Part shown: positions 1-5,880 of the stretch, one piece after another
Layout: every line of letters begins with the position of its first letter
Numbering within the stretch: the first letter of the stretch is position 1
Assembly (NCBI GenBank): GCA_025355255.1
Contig: JANYAA010000106.1
Span: 1-6,585 of the forward strand
Reading direction: 5' to 3'
Length of the DNA stretch: 6,585 nt
From: Chloroflexota bacterium
GTDB lineage: Bacteria > Chloroflexota > Limnocylindria > Limnocylindrales > CSP1-4
The notes under the pieces: model-generated
Database searches by the model: none
Seen by the model: only the letters and a program-made list of their open reading frames with translations
What the model was told of the DNA's origin: nothing
Translations under genes and position numbers: made by a program

Positions 1-1157
1 GCGCGGAGGGCGCGTGTGAAGGAGCCGGCCGAGATCCCGTCTGCTGGCCAGGCGTCCTCCTCGGCCCGGAGCGCGGACTCCAGCAGCCGCAGATGGAGGG
101 CTGGATCCTGGGTCTCACCGTGCGGCGTCTTCACGGAAGCCACCTCCAGCCGGTTCTGGGTGATGGTTCCGGTCTTGTCCGTGATGATCAGGTCCACCGC
201 CCCCAGCGTCTCCTCAGCGTTGAGGCGCCGCACCAGCACGCCCCGCCGCAGCAGGCGAAACGCGCCAAGGCCCAGGATCACCGCCAGCAGAACCGGCGGC
301 TCCTCCGGGATGGCCGCAATGGCGGACGAGATGCCCGCCAGCACGTTCTCGCCCAGCGGATGTCCGCGCAGGAAGCCCATCCCCGTGGTGAACACGATGA
401 GCACAACCGCGACGACAAGCAGGATCTTGACCAGTCGGTCCAGCTCCAGCTGGAGCGGGCTCCGCCGCCGCTCACGCGACACGAGGCCGCCGGCGATCCG
501 CCCAAATTCCGTGACCTGGCCAATCGCCGTGACGATGCCCTCGCCGCGGCCGCCAACCACGCTTGTGCCCGAGTAGGCCATCGACCGACGCTCGGTCAGC
601 GCGGCCTCGTCGGCATCGGGCGCGACGCGCGCCTCCTCAGGCACCGACTCGCCGGTGAGCACGCTGCGGTCCACGAGCAGGCGGTCAGCCTTGGTCACCC
701 GCAGGTCCGCCGGCACCACATCACCTGCCTTGAGCAGGACCATGTCGCCGGTCACCAGCGTTGACGCCGCTACCACCGACGCCTCGCCGCCACGCCGGAC
801 GCGCGCCGTGGGCGCCGTGGCCTCGCGCAGCGCTTCCAGCGCCCGTTCGCCGCGGTACTCCGTCACGACGTCCGCACCGACGATGGGGATGAGGCCGGCA
901 AGCACCAGCAGCCCGTCGCGCACCTCGCCCACCGCCACCGCGAGGAGGCCGGCGGCCGCAAGCATCAGCACAAACGGCTCGGTGAGCGATTCCACCACCA
1001 TGCGCCAAAGTGGTTCACGCTTTGCTTCCTGCAGCGCGTTTGGCCCTGCCGCGGCCGCGCGGTCCTCCGCCTGCCGGGCCGAGAGGCCAAACGCTGGGTC
1101 AACTCCCAGCTCGGCGGCTACCGCGTCTGCGGTCAGCATGTGGTGGCGCGAACCCAT
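1..1157 (-). CDS. Cation-transporting P-type ATPase, N-terminal 385 residues (partial, runs off left edge)
   Basis: Membrane pump that uses ATP to move a cation, forming an aspartyl-phosphate intermediate. The reading frame is open from ATG 1157 to the window edge. In order I see a cation-ATPase N-terminal region (about 1-50), a TM1-TM2 hairpin (about 60-97), and the actuator domain with the dephosphorylation motif TGES at 168-171. Next come TM3-TM4 (about 243-298) with the ion-site motif PEEPP at 284-288, then the phosphorylation motif DKTGT with Asp327. Full-length relatives are usually 800-900 residues, so the nucleotide-binding half and TM5 onward lie outside. ATG 1157 is chosen over the in-frame ATG at 1139 because AGAGGAG lies 6 bases upstream of it. 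The PEExP form with the following LVRRLxAxETLGA stretch resembles the PEEFP-type subgroup often annotated only as 'cation-transporting'. The ion cannot be assigned from this fragment. It is last in a possible SulP-OsmC-ATPase run. Confidence 0.93.
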   Translation of the reverse strand, partial: MGSRHHMLTADAVAAELGVDPAFGLSARQAEDRAAAAGPNALQEAKREPLWRMVVESLTEPFVLMLAAAGLLAVAVGEVRDGLLVLAGLIPIVGADVVTEYRGERALEALREATAPTARVRRGGEASVVAASTLVTGDMVLLKAGDVVPADLRVTKADRLLVDRSVLTGESVPEEARVAPDADEAALTERRSMAYSGTSVVGGRGEGIVTAIGQVTEFGRIAGGLVSRERRRSPLQLELDRLVKILLVVAVVLIVFTTGMGFLRGHPLGENVLAGISSAIAAIPEEPPVLLAVILGLGAFRLLRRGVLVRRLNAEETLGAVDLIITDKTGTITQNRLEVASVKTPHGETQDPALHLRLLESALRAEEDAWPADGISAGSFTRALR

Positions 1158-1163
1158 GGGCGG

Positions 1164-1170
1164 CTCCTCT
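1164..1170 (-). promoter_or_regulatory. Ribosome binding site of the P-type ATPase
   Basis: AGAGGAG on the minus strand sits 6 bases before ATG 1157. It fixes the start there rather than at the internal ATG six codons later. Confidence 0.7.
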
Positions 1171-1238
1171 GATACCCCCGCTCCGCCATAGGACGCCGGT
1201 CTGCGGCGCTTGGGAAGAGCCGGGCGGTCCGTCGTTGG

Positions 1239-1742
1239 TCAGGCGGCGGCGTCGGTCCAGGCTGTGCTGAGCGCCGGCGCGGTGGTCAGCGTCTGCAGCA
1301 CGACGCAGTAGGCCTCCGTGCGCTGCTTGAGCTTTTCGAGCCGATCCGCGGGCACCTCACCCTCGAGATCGAAACTCAGCCGGATGGCTTGGAAGCCAAC
1401 GGGCACATCGGGCGTGCCAAGGGTGCCCCGCAGATCCAGGTCGCCTTCCACGCTGACCCGGATCGCAACGCCGTCGAGCCCCATGTTCGCGGCCACCATC
1501 TGGGCCGTGATCTGGGCACAGGCGGCAAGCGCCGCGAGCAGCAGGTCGCCTGAGCAGGCGCCCGCGCCCGAGCCGCCCACACCGGCGTGGGCACCGGCTG
1601 CGTACAGCGCTCGGCCCATATCCACCGAGCAGCTCATGGCGTCGCCCGCCTGCGACCCCGTTGCACGCAAGGTGATGAAGGCTGCGTCCGGCGCCTCGCG
1701 GTATCGCTCCTTGATGGGCGCTTGCAGCTCGCGCAGCGTCAT
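1239..1742 (-). CDS. OsmC/Ohr-family protein
   Basis: Protein of 167 residues, the usual size for the OsmC/Ohr superfamily. Members of this family are thiol-dependent peroxidases that reduce organic hydroperoxides, and some YhfA-like members have unknown substrates. The two cysteines expected for catalysis appear in the right settings: Cys75 in a hydrophobic helix (LLLAALAACAQIT) and Cys146 in the second helix (EAYCVVLQ). Cys38 and Cys63 are additional. The middle portion (about 91-128) alternates beta-strand-like segments typical of the family's sheet (VAIRVSVEGDLDL, FQAIRLSFDL). No signal peptide is visible, so it is cytoplasmic. The start at 1742 has GGAGGA 4 bases upstream and is the first ATG in the frame. 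It lies 65 bases downstream of the SulP gene and 81 bases upstream of the ATPase gene, all on one strand. Whether it is Ohr, OsmC or a YhfA-like member cannot be settled by eye; the Gly-rich stretch before Cys63 is somewhat atypical. Confidence 0.88.
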   Translation of the reverse strand: MTLRELQAPIKERYREAPDAAFITLRATGSQAGDAMSCSVDMGRALYAAGAHAGVGGSGAGACSGDLLLAALAACAQITAQMVAANMGLDGVAIRVSVEGDLDLRGTLGTPDVPVGFQAIRLSFDLEGEVPADRLEKLKQRTEAYCVVLQTLTTAPALSTAWTDAAA

Positions 1743-1746
1743 GCTG

Positions 1747-1752
1747 TCCTCC
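1747..1752 (-). promoter_or_regulatory. Ribosome binding site of the OsmC-family gene
   Basis: GGAGGA on the minus strand, 4 bases before ATG 1742. The spacing is slightly short, but the match to the anti-Shine-Dalgarno sequence is strong. Confidence 0.6.
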
Positions 1753-1807
1753 GGGTTCGGAACGCGGGACGCAGTTGCGCCCAGTGCAGGCTAGCAGCGC
1801 GGGAGCG

Positions 1808-3541
1808 TCAGGCCGGCCCAAGCACCGCTGGCGGAACAGGCCCAGACGCCGCCCGGTGCTCAAACGCGTCCACCGCCACCGGGAGCGTGGGGTAGATCTT
1901 TGACTCGTCGATGACCTTCAGGAGCCCGGAGCGCCGCAGTTGCGCCCGCAGGTTCTGCTTCACGCGCGCCATGGCAAAAACGATGCCGCGCTTTGCGAAG
2001 TCCGCCGCCAGCAGCTCCAGCGCATCCACGGCGGTCATGTCCAGCTCCACGATCGCCTCCGCGTTGAGGAGGAACCATTCGACGGGGCTGCCCTCGGCCT
2101 CGATGGCCGCCAGCGCGTGGGCCCGGAAGTCAGACGCGTTGGCGAAGCACAGCGGCGCGTCGTAGCGGAAGACCACCAGTCCCGGGACAGTCTCAGCCTC
2201 GGGGTAGTCCGTGATGTCGTGAAGGCCCGCGAGGCCGGGCACGCGGCCCAACACCGCTGCCGGAGGGCGCGCCACACGGGCAAAGAGCTCGGCCACCGAC
2301 AGCCCAACGGCAAACAGGATCCCCGCCAGCACGTCAAACACCAGCACGCCGATGAGCGCGGTCAGCGCAAGCACAAGCTCCGACGACCGGAAGCGCGCCA
2401 GCCTGCGAAGCTCGCCCGTCTGAACCAGCCGCAGGCCGGCGTACACCACGATCCCCGCGAGCGTGGCTTTCGGGATGACCGCCACCAGGCCCGGGGCCGC
2501 CAGCACAATCAGCGTCACCGACGCCGCGGCAACGAGCCCGGCGACCTGGGTGCGGGCGCGCATCGCATCGATGATGGCCGTGCGCGAGCCTGAGCCCGAC
2601 AGGGGGAACCCGCCCACAAGCCCGGCTGCGGCATTGGCGACGCCCAGCGCCAGCAACTCCCGGTTGGCGTCGATCTCCTCGCCCGTTCGTACGGCAAACG
2701 CCTGGCCCGTGAGGATGACATCGCTGTACGCGACGAGCGCGATGGCGACGGCCGAGCCGAGCAGCGCGCCAATGTCGCCCACGCCCAGGTTGGGGAGGGC
2801 GAGCGTGGGCAGCCCTGAAGGCACCGGTCCAACCGCCACCACGCCCTGCGCCTGAAGGTTGAGCGCCACGGCGATCGCCGATGACCCAATCACGGCGATC
2901 AGGGTGCCCGGCGCCAGCGGCGCAACGCGGCGCAGCACCAGCAGGAAGATCGCGACGGCGGCGCCGATGCCCAGGATGAGCGGGTTGATCTCGCCCAGCC
3001 TGCCCGACATCTCGATCGCCTTGCCCGTGGCGCTCGATGCCACAAGCGCCACACCGGTCAGCGTGCCGAGCTGGCTGAGCGCCATGATCAGGCCGACGCC
3101 CGCCATGTAGCCCACCAGGATGGGCTTCGACAGCAGGTCCGCGAGGAAGCCCAACCGCAGCACCGAGGCGCCGATGCAGGCAAGCCCCACAAGAATCGCG
3201 AGCCCAGCAGACAGCGCCACCCATCGGCCCACATCGCCAGCGGCCAGCGGCGCCACCGCTGCTGCAACCATGACCGCCGTGCCTGACTCAGGCCCAACCG
3301 AGAGCAGGCGGGAGGATCCGAGCACGGCGTAGGCCACCATCCCCACGACGGCCACCCACAGCGCGGTGAGCGGCGGGGCGCCTGCCAGGCTTGCGTACGC
3401 GAGACACTGGGGCACCAGGTACGCGGTCACGGCGAGGCCTGCCATCACGTCTGCCCTGAGCCAGGCGCCCGTGTAGCCCTGGAGCTGGTCGAGGCCCGAG
3501 ACGGACCGCGGCCTGCGCTTCCGGACTGCAGTTGTCGCCAT
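1808..3541 (-). CDS. SulP-family inorganic anion transporter with STAS domain
   Basis: Integral membrane anion transporter of 577 residues, a normal length for bacterial SulP proteins (sulfate, bicarbonate and related anions; the substrate here is unknown). A basic N-terminus (about 1-15) is followed by the family signature VPQCLAYASLAGAPP (43-57) in TM1 and by SVGPESGTAVM (81-91). The NRELLALGVANAAAG and GFPLSGSGSRTAI blocks fall at about 293-323. Many hydrophobic segments run to about 420. A cytoplasmic STAS domain follows (about 441-560) with the D-x-T loop at Asp501-Thr503 and the characteristic ending YPTLPVAVDAF. The frame stays open upstream to an ATG at 3808, but that 89-residue extension is Arg/Cys/Ser-rich with no family character. 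ATG 3541 has GAGGAA 9 bases upstream and begins the conserved part, so I use it. It is the first gene of the leftward run, divergent from the lipoprotein gene. Confidence 0.95.
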   Translation of the reverse strand: MATTAVRKRRPRSVSGLDQLQGYTGAWLRADVMAGLAVTAYLVPQCLAYASLAGAPPLTALWVAVVGMVAYAVLGSSRLLSVGPESGTAVMVAAAVAPLAAGDVGRWVALSAGLAILVGLACIGASVLRLGFLADLLSKPILVGYMAGVGLIMALSQLGTLTGVALVASSATGKAIEMSGRLGEINPLILGIGAAVAIFLLVLRRVAPLAPGTLIAVIGSSAIAVALNLQAQGVVAVGPVPSGLPTLALPNLGVGDIGALLGSAVAIALVAYSDVILTGQAFAVRTGEEIDANRELLALGVANAAAGLVGGFPLSGSGSRTAIIDAMRARTQVAGLVAAASVTLIVLAAPGLVAVIPKATLAGIVVYAGLRLVQTGELRRLARFRSSELVLALTALIGVLVFDVLAGILFAVGLSVAELFARVARPPAAVLGRVPGLAGLHDITDYPEAETVPGLVVFRYDAPLCFANASDFRAHALAAIEAEGSPVEWFLLNAEAIVELDMTAVDALELLAADFAKRGIVFAMARVKQNLRAQLRRSGLLKVIDESKIYPTLPVAVDAFEHRAASGPVPPAVLGPA

Positions 3542-3550
3542 GTGTCGGCG

Positions 3551-3556
3551 TTCCTC
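3551..3556 (-). promoter_or_regulatory. Ribosome binding site that sets the SulP start
   Basis: GAGGAA on the minus strand, 9 bases before ATG 3541. It supports this start over the longer open frame that begins at 3808. Confidence 0.55.
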
Positions 3557-3561
3557 AGGCT

Positions 3562-3580
3562 GTCCCGCGATGTTCGGGAC
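3562..3580. repeat. 6-bp inverted repeat in the SulP 5' leader
   Basis: GTCCCG (3562-3567) and CGGGAC (3575-3580) are perfect complements around a 7-base loop. The element lies 20-39 bases upstream of the SulP ATG and ends 5 bases before the Shine-Dalgarno. In mRNA it could form a small leader hairpin, or in DNA an operator. At this GC content a 6-bp repeat can also occur by chance. Confidence 0.35.
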
Positions 3581-3582
3581 CA

Positions 3583-3602
3583 CCGGCACTCTACTATGCC
3601 GG
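3583..3602. repeat. 6-bp inverted repeat upstream of SulP
   Basis: CCGGCA (3583-3588) and TGCCGG (3597-3602) are perfect complements separated by 8 bases that are AT-richer than the surroundings (CTCTACTA). It adjoins the repeat at 3562-3580. The spacing would suit a dimeric regulator, but no known operator is matched. Confidence 0.3.
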
Positions 3603-3834
3603 CACAGGTGCGATGGTAGGCCTAGGCGACGCTCGCGGCCCGAGGTATGAGCAAACCGACGCCAGCTCCAATCCGCCACTGACCCGGCCCGGCAGCCCCT
3701 AGAGGCACCGGACGCCAGCGGTCCCACTGGCCAACCGGAGCATCGGCAGGGCCGCGAGCCCCGCCTTGTGTCCCGACCCGTGCTGGTGGCACGATCACTG
3801 GGAACCACCCACGCCTCGAGGTCGTCTCCGGCCC

Positions 3835-4581
3835 ATGTTTACCAACCTGCGCCAATCGCCCGGTCGGGCAACACTGCCATTCCTGCTGCTGACCGCCGCG
3901 GTCACGATTGGCGCCTGTACCGGGGGTGCCTCGCCCAGTCCATCGCCCGCCCCGTCCGTGTCGGTGGGCACGGCTGCCCAGGCCATGGCCGTGGTTGCGG
4001 CCCACACCCCGTGGTTTGACGGCGTGAAGGCCAAAGACCCCAATGCCGTCGGCGCGTCCGCCTGGTGGGAGGCGAGCCCCATGGACGCGGCCACACCGCC
4101 CGCAGCCTGGAGCGTGGTGGTCACCGTGGGCTGGGGTGATTGCCAGGCGGGCTGCATCAACCGCCACATCTGGACCTGGCAGGTGACAACCGCCGGATCG
4201 CTGACCGCCGCGTCGGAGAGCGGCCCCGCGGTGCCCCCGGACCTGCTCGTCGCGCTCGCTGCGGCTGCCACCTCGTCCGGCATCGGCGGCCGGGCATCCG
4301 CCGGACCGGTGTGCCCGGTCGTCCGTCCCGGCCAGACCGGCTGCGACCCCCGCTCCGTGAAGGGCGCGGTGCTGATCATCCGCGACGCCTCCGGCAAGGA
4401 GGTTGCCCGGGCCACAACCGACGACGTCGGCCTCTTCCGCGTTGCCGTTGCCCCCGGCGCCTACACGGTGGAGGCGCAGCCCGTGGCGGGCCTGATGGGC
4501 ATCGCGCCGCCCGTTCAAGTCACCGTGGAGGCGGGGCACCTGGCCAACGTCGCGCTGGATTACGACACCGGCATTCGCTGA
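3835..4581 (+). CDS. Secreted lipoprotein with GDCxAGCINRH block and C-terminal beta-sandwich-like domain
   Basis: A 248-residue predicted lipoprotein; no biochemical function recognised. The N-terminus has Arg6 and Arg11, a hydrophobic stretch (13-24) and a lipobox IGAC with Cys28, followed by a Ser/Pro linker (about 32-44), as for export and lipid anchoring at the outer face of the membrane. Residues about 91-119 hold the block VTVGWGDCQAGCINRH with Cys103 and Cys107, then a Trp-rich strand. Residues about 158-248 begin GPVCPVVRPGQTGCDP (Cys160, Cys170) and continue as alternating strands (VLIIRDASGKEVARATTDD, FRVAVAPGAYTVEAQP), resembling carboxypeptidase-regulatory/SdrD-like beta-sandwiches. 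The two cysteine pairs could form disulfides. ATG 3835 is chosen over the in-frame ATG at 3766 because it gives a proper signal peptide; its ribosome binding site is weak. The gene stands alone on the plus strand. I recall similar GPxCPV tails in high-GC environmental bacteria such as Chloroflexota, without named function. Confidence 0.85.
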   Translation: MFTNLRQSPGRATLPFLLLTAAVTIGACTGGASPSPSPAPSVSVGTAAQAMAVVAAHTPWFDGVKAKDPNAVGASAWWEASPMDAATPPAAWSVVVTVGWGDCQAGCINRHIWTWQVTTAGSLTAASESGPAVPPDLLVALAAAATSSGIGGRASAGPVCPVVRPGQTGCDPRSVKGAVLIIRDASGKEVARATTDDVGLFRVAVAPGAYTVEAQPVAGLMGIAPPVQVTVEAGHLANVALDYDTGIR

Positions 4582-4641
4582 GCGCGGTCCGGCTTGCCCT
4601 GAAAAACTGCGGCTACTGGATCAGCTCAATCGCGCGCGACA

Positions 4642-4669
4642 GTCCTTGGCACCGGGCCAGGCCAAGGAC
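4642..4669. terminator. Perfect 9-bp hairpin, possible bidirectional terminator
   Basis: GTCCTTGGC (4642-4650) pairs exactly with GCCAAGGAC (4661-4669) around a 10-base loop. It lies 61 bases after the lipoprotein stop and in the convergent gap, where a terminator serving both strands is expected. Neither side has a T tract, so it is not a classical intrinsic terminator. It could instead be an RNA 3'-end stabiliser or a protein-binding palindrome. Confidence 0.45.
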
Positions 4670-4791
4670 AACTTCCTCCGCGGTGTGTCACTCCGTCGCC
4701 AGACACGACTGGAAAGGGCAGCATGACCTCCGACCTTAGGGAACCGACTGGACGCCAGTGCGGCCGCGCCTGGGTTTCCGTCGAGTTGCGC

Positions 4792-4814
4792 CGGCAGCCC
4801 CCCCCTGGCTGCTG
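4792..4814 (-). terminator. Hairpin directly after the TadG-like stop codon
   Basis: On the minus strand, right after the TGA at 4818-4816, GCAGCC (4812-4807) pairs with GGCTGC (4799-4794). The stem extends by a wobble and a G-C pair to 8 bp (4814-4792). The 7-base loop is almost all G on the RNA strand. No U tract follows, so termination is only suggested by position. The adjoining run of 8 C on the plus strand (4798-4805) forms one arm end and the loop. Confidence 0.4.
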
Positions 4815-4815
4815 A

Positions 4816-5868
4816 TCAGTGCACGAGATACACCGCGCCGGTCGGCGAAAGCATCTGGCCGTTTGGCGAGTTCGCGACGGTCCCCACTCTGACGGCGGTG
4901 ACCCATTTCCCGTGCTGGGTGTCTGCGCCGACAATCACGATGCCGGCGAACCCGATGATGTGATAATAACCGTTGGCTCCGCTGCCGATGAGGCCTTGGT
5001 TATCAAAGATGGGAACCCAGACGATGACTGGAGCTGCCGGATTGATGTAGGCACTGAAATTGGCCGGCATGTTACCGGTTGCCGACCCAATGTAGTTGTT
5101 GGTCGCGGCTGGATTCAGCTCCGTGCAACAGCCATAGCTGTTGGGGGGGGGACCGACCTCGCTGTCGAGGAACTTCTGACTTGTATCGCAACCGTCATTG
5201 ATCATGCCCAGGCCGAAACCAGCGCACTTGGACGATGGCCCGGTGGGAGCCCCGAAGGCCAGCCACCCGAACGCTCCCGGGCCAATCTTCGCGGATGCAT
5301 CCCCTGACGATCCGCCAATACACGTCACGAAGTTGGCCGCGTTCGGGTCGCAGTAAGGAAGGTCGTTCAGCGCCGTATCCTGGATCCCCAGCGGCAGAAC
5401 TCCTGCGGACGCCACGCCTTGTGTGACCGCGGTCGCGGCAACCCCCGCCGACCAGGTGTTTATGCTGATGATGCCGATGAAGAACGTGTGCCACGTGGTA
5501 TTGGCGCTGACCACGACTCCGGCCGCGCCGGAAGGGATGCCGCCCCCGACGGCACCGATGGCCTTGCCGGTCGCATCCACGTATTCCGCGCTAACGAACT
5601 GGGCGTGATTGGCAGTCAAGACGCTCGCAATGGCCTGCTGGACGTTTCCGTCTGTACCGGCGCCTGCAGGCTTGCCTGTATAGAACTCGCCGAGCACGCG
5701 TGCGCCAGCCAAGGCGGAGAGGTCAGCCGCGTTCTGAGTCATGCGCTGCTCACTGAGCCCGTAGCCAACATCCACGACGAGTCCGGCCATCAGCAGCAAC
5801 ACAGGCAGCACGAGCACGAACAAGACAAGCGACTGTCCGCGTTGGAACCGATGGAGTGGGCGAGACAT
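4816..5868 (-). CDS. TadG-like Flp pilus-assembly protein (Tad_N domain)
   Basis: A 350-residue envelope protein of the TadE/G-like type. The N-terminus (about 9-38) has a GQSLVLFVLVLP membrane helix, followed by VVDVGYGLSEQRMTQNAADLSALAGA, the hallmark of Tad_N (putative Flp pilus-assembly TadE/G-like) proteins. The rest is extracytoplasmic, rich in Gly, Ala, Ser and Asn, with Cys173, 183, 215, 227, 247 and 248. Near the C-terminus, about 280-323, lies a conserved-looking block (VIVWVPIFDN, GYYHIIGFAGIVIVG) that I associate with TadG-related proteins. TadG proteins contribute to assembly or anchoring of Tad pili, with the detailed role poorly known. The ATG at 5874 touches its Shine-Dalgarno, whereas ATG 5868 is 6 bases after AAGGAG; I use 5868 (using 5874 would add Met-Ser). 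The upstream TadE-like stop overlaps the ribosome binding site, implying translational coupling. A 9-base homopolymer lies within the gene at Pro240-242. Confidence 0.82.
   Translation of the reverse strand: MSRPLHRFQRGQSLVLFVLVLPVLLLMAGLVVDVGYGLSEQRMTQNAADLSALAGARVLGEFYTGKPAGAGTDGNVQQAIASVLTANHAQFVSAEYVDATGKAIGAVGGGIPSGAAGVVVSANTTWHTFFIGIISINTWSAGVAATAVTQGVASAGVLPLGIQDTALNDLPYCDPNAANFVTCIGGSSGDASAKIGPGAFGWLAFGAPTGPSSKCAGFGLGMINDGCDTSQKFLDSEVGPPPNSYGCCTELNPAATNNYIGSATGNMPANFSAYINPAAPVIVWVPIFDNQGLIGSGANGYYHIIGFAGIVIVGADTQHGKWVTAVRVGTVANSPNGQMLSPTGAVYLVH
5143..5151. repeat. Nine-base homopolymer (G on plus strand) within the TadG-like gene
   Basis: Nine consecutive G on the plus strand read as C9 in the coding strand and encode Pro240-Pro242 with flanking Gly239. 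A one-base gain or loss would shift the frame for the last ~108 residues. Here the frame is intact. Confidence 0.9.
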
Positions 5869-5874
5869 CGACAT

Positions 5875-5880
5875 CTCCTT
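5875..5880 (-). promoter_or_regulatory. Ribosome binding site of the TadG-like gene, overlapping the TadE-like stop
   Basis: AAGGAG on the minus strand shares its two A with the TAA stop of the upstream gene (5881-5879). It is 6 bases from ATG 5868 and 0 bases from ATG 5874, which decides for 5868. Confidence 0.65.

Larger units (their letters stand above)
3542..3834. other. Divergent intergenic region between SulP and lipoprotein genes
   Basis: A 293-base spacer that must hold the promoters of both divergent genes. I find no convincing -35/-10 pair in either direction. The SulP side carries two neighbouring short inverted repeats, listed separately. The plus-strand side near the lipoprotein start has only a weak GAGG about 13 bases upstream of the ATG. 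Open frames through this region (for example the minus-strand extension of SulP) look like high-GC artefacts. Confidence 0.6.
4582..4815. other. Convergent intergenic region
   Basis: A 234-base gap between the 3' ends of the lipoprotein gene and the TadG-like gene. It contains the two hairpins listed separately. I see no credible small gene; the frames crossing it are continuations of shadow frames from the neighbours. Base composition falls across this gap toward the Tad cluster. Confidence 0.6.

Noticed and set aside
93..764. Plus-strand open frame of 223 codons across the ATPase
   Set aside because: It is antisense to a frame containing TGES, PExxP and DKTGT motifs. Its own product is low-complexity His/Arg/Gln-rich.
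2334..3224. 296-codon minus-strand frame within SulP
   Set aside because: Overlaps the clear SulP frame and encodes a Gly/Arg/His-rich shadow.
3542..3808. 89-residue N-terminal extension of the SulP protein
   Set aside because: It has no family resemblance and is rich in Arg, Ser and Cys. A good Shine-Dalgarno precedes ATG 3541, where the conserved protein begins.
3765..3834. Possible TTGTGT/CACGAT promoter pair upstream of the lipoprotein gene
   Set aside because: The -10 candidate matches the consensus at only about half its positions; not supportable by eye.
3622..4539. Long 305-codon minus-strand open frame opposite the lipoprotein gene
   Set aside because: Its product is a Gly/Arg/His-rich string with no hydrophobic or domain pattern, while the plus strand gives a signal peptide, lipobox and beta-strand pattern. 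It is a high-GC shadow.
4706..4752. 8-base direct repeat CGACTGGA at 4706-4713 and 4745-4752
   Set aside because: Too short and unaccompanied by gene or insertion features; expected by chance in a region this size and composition.
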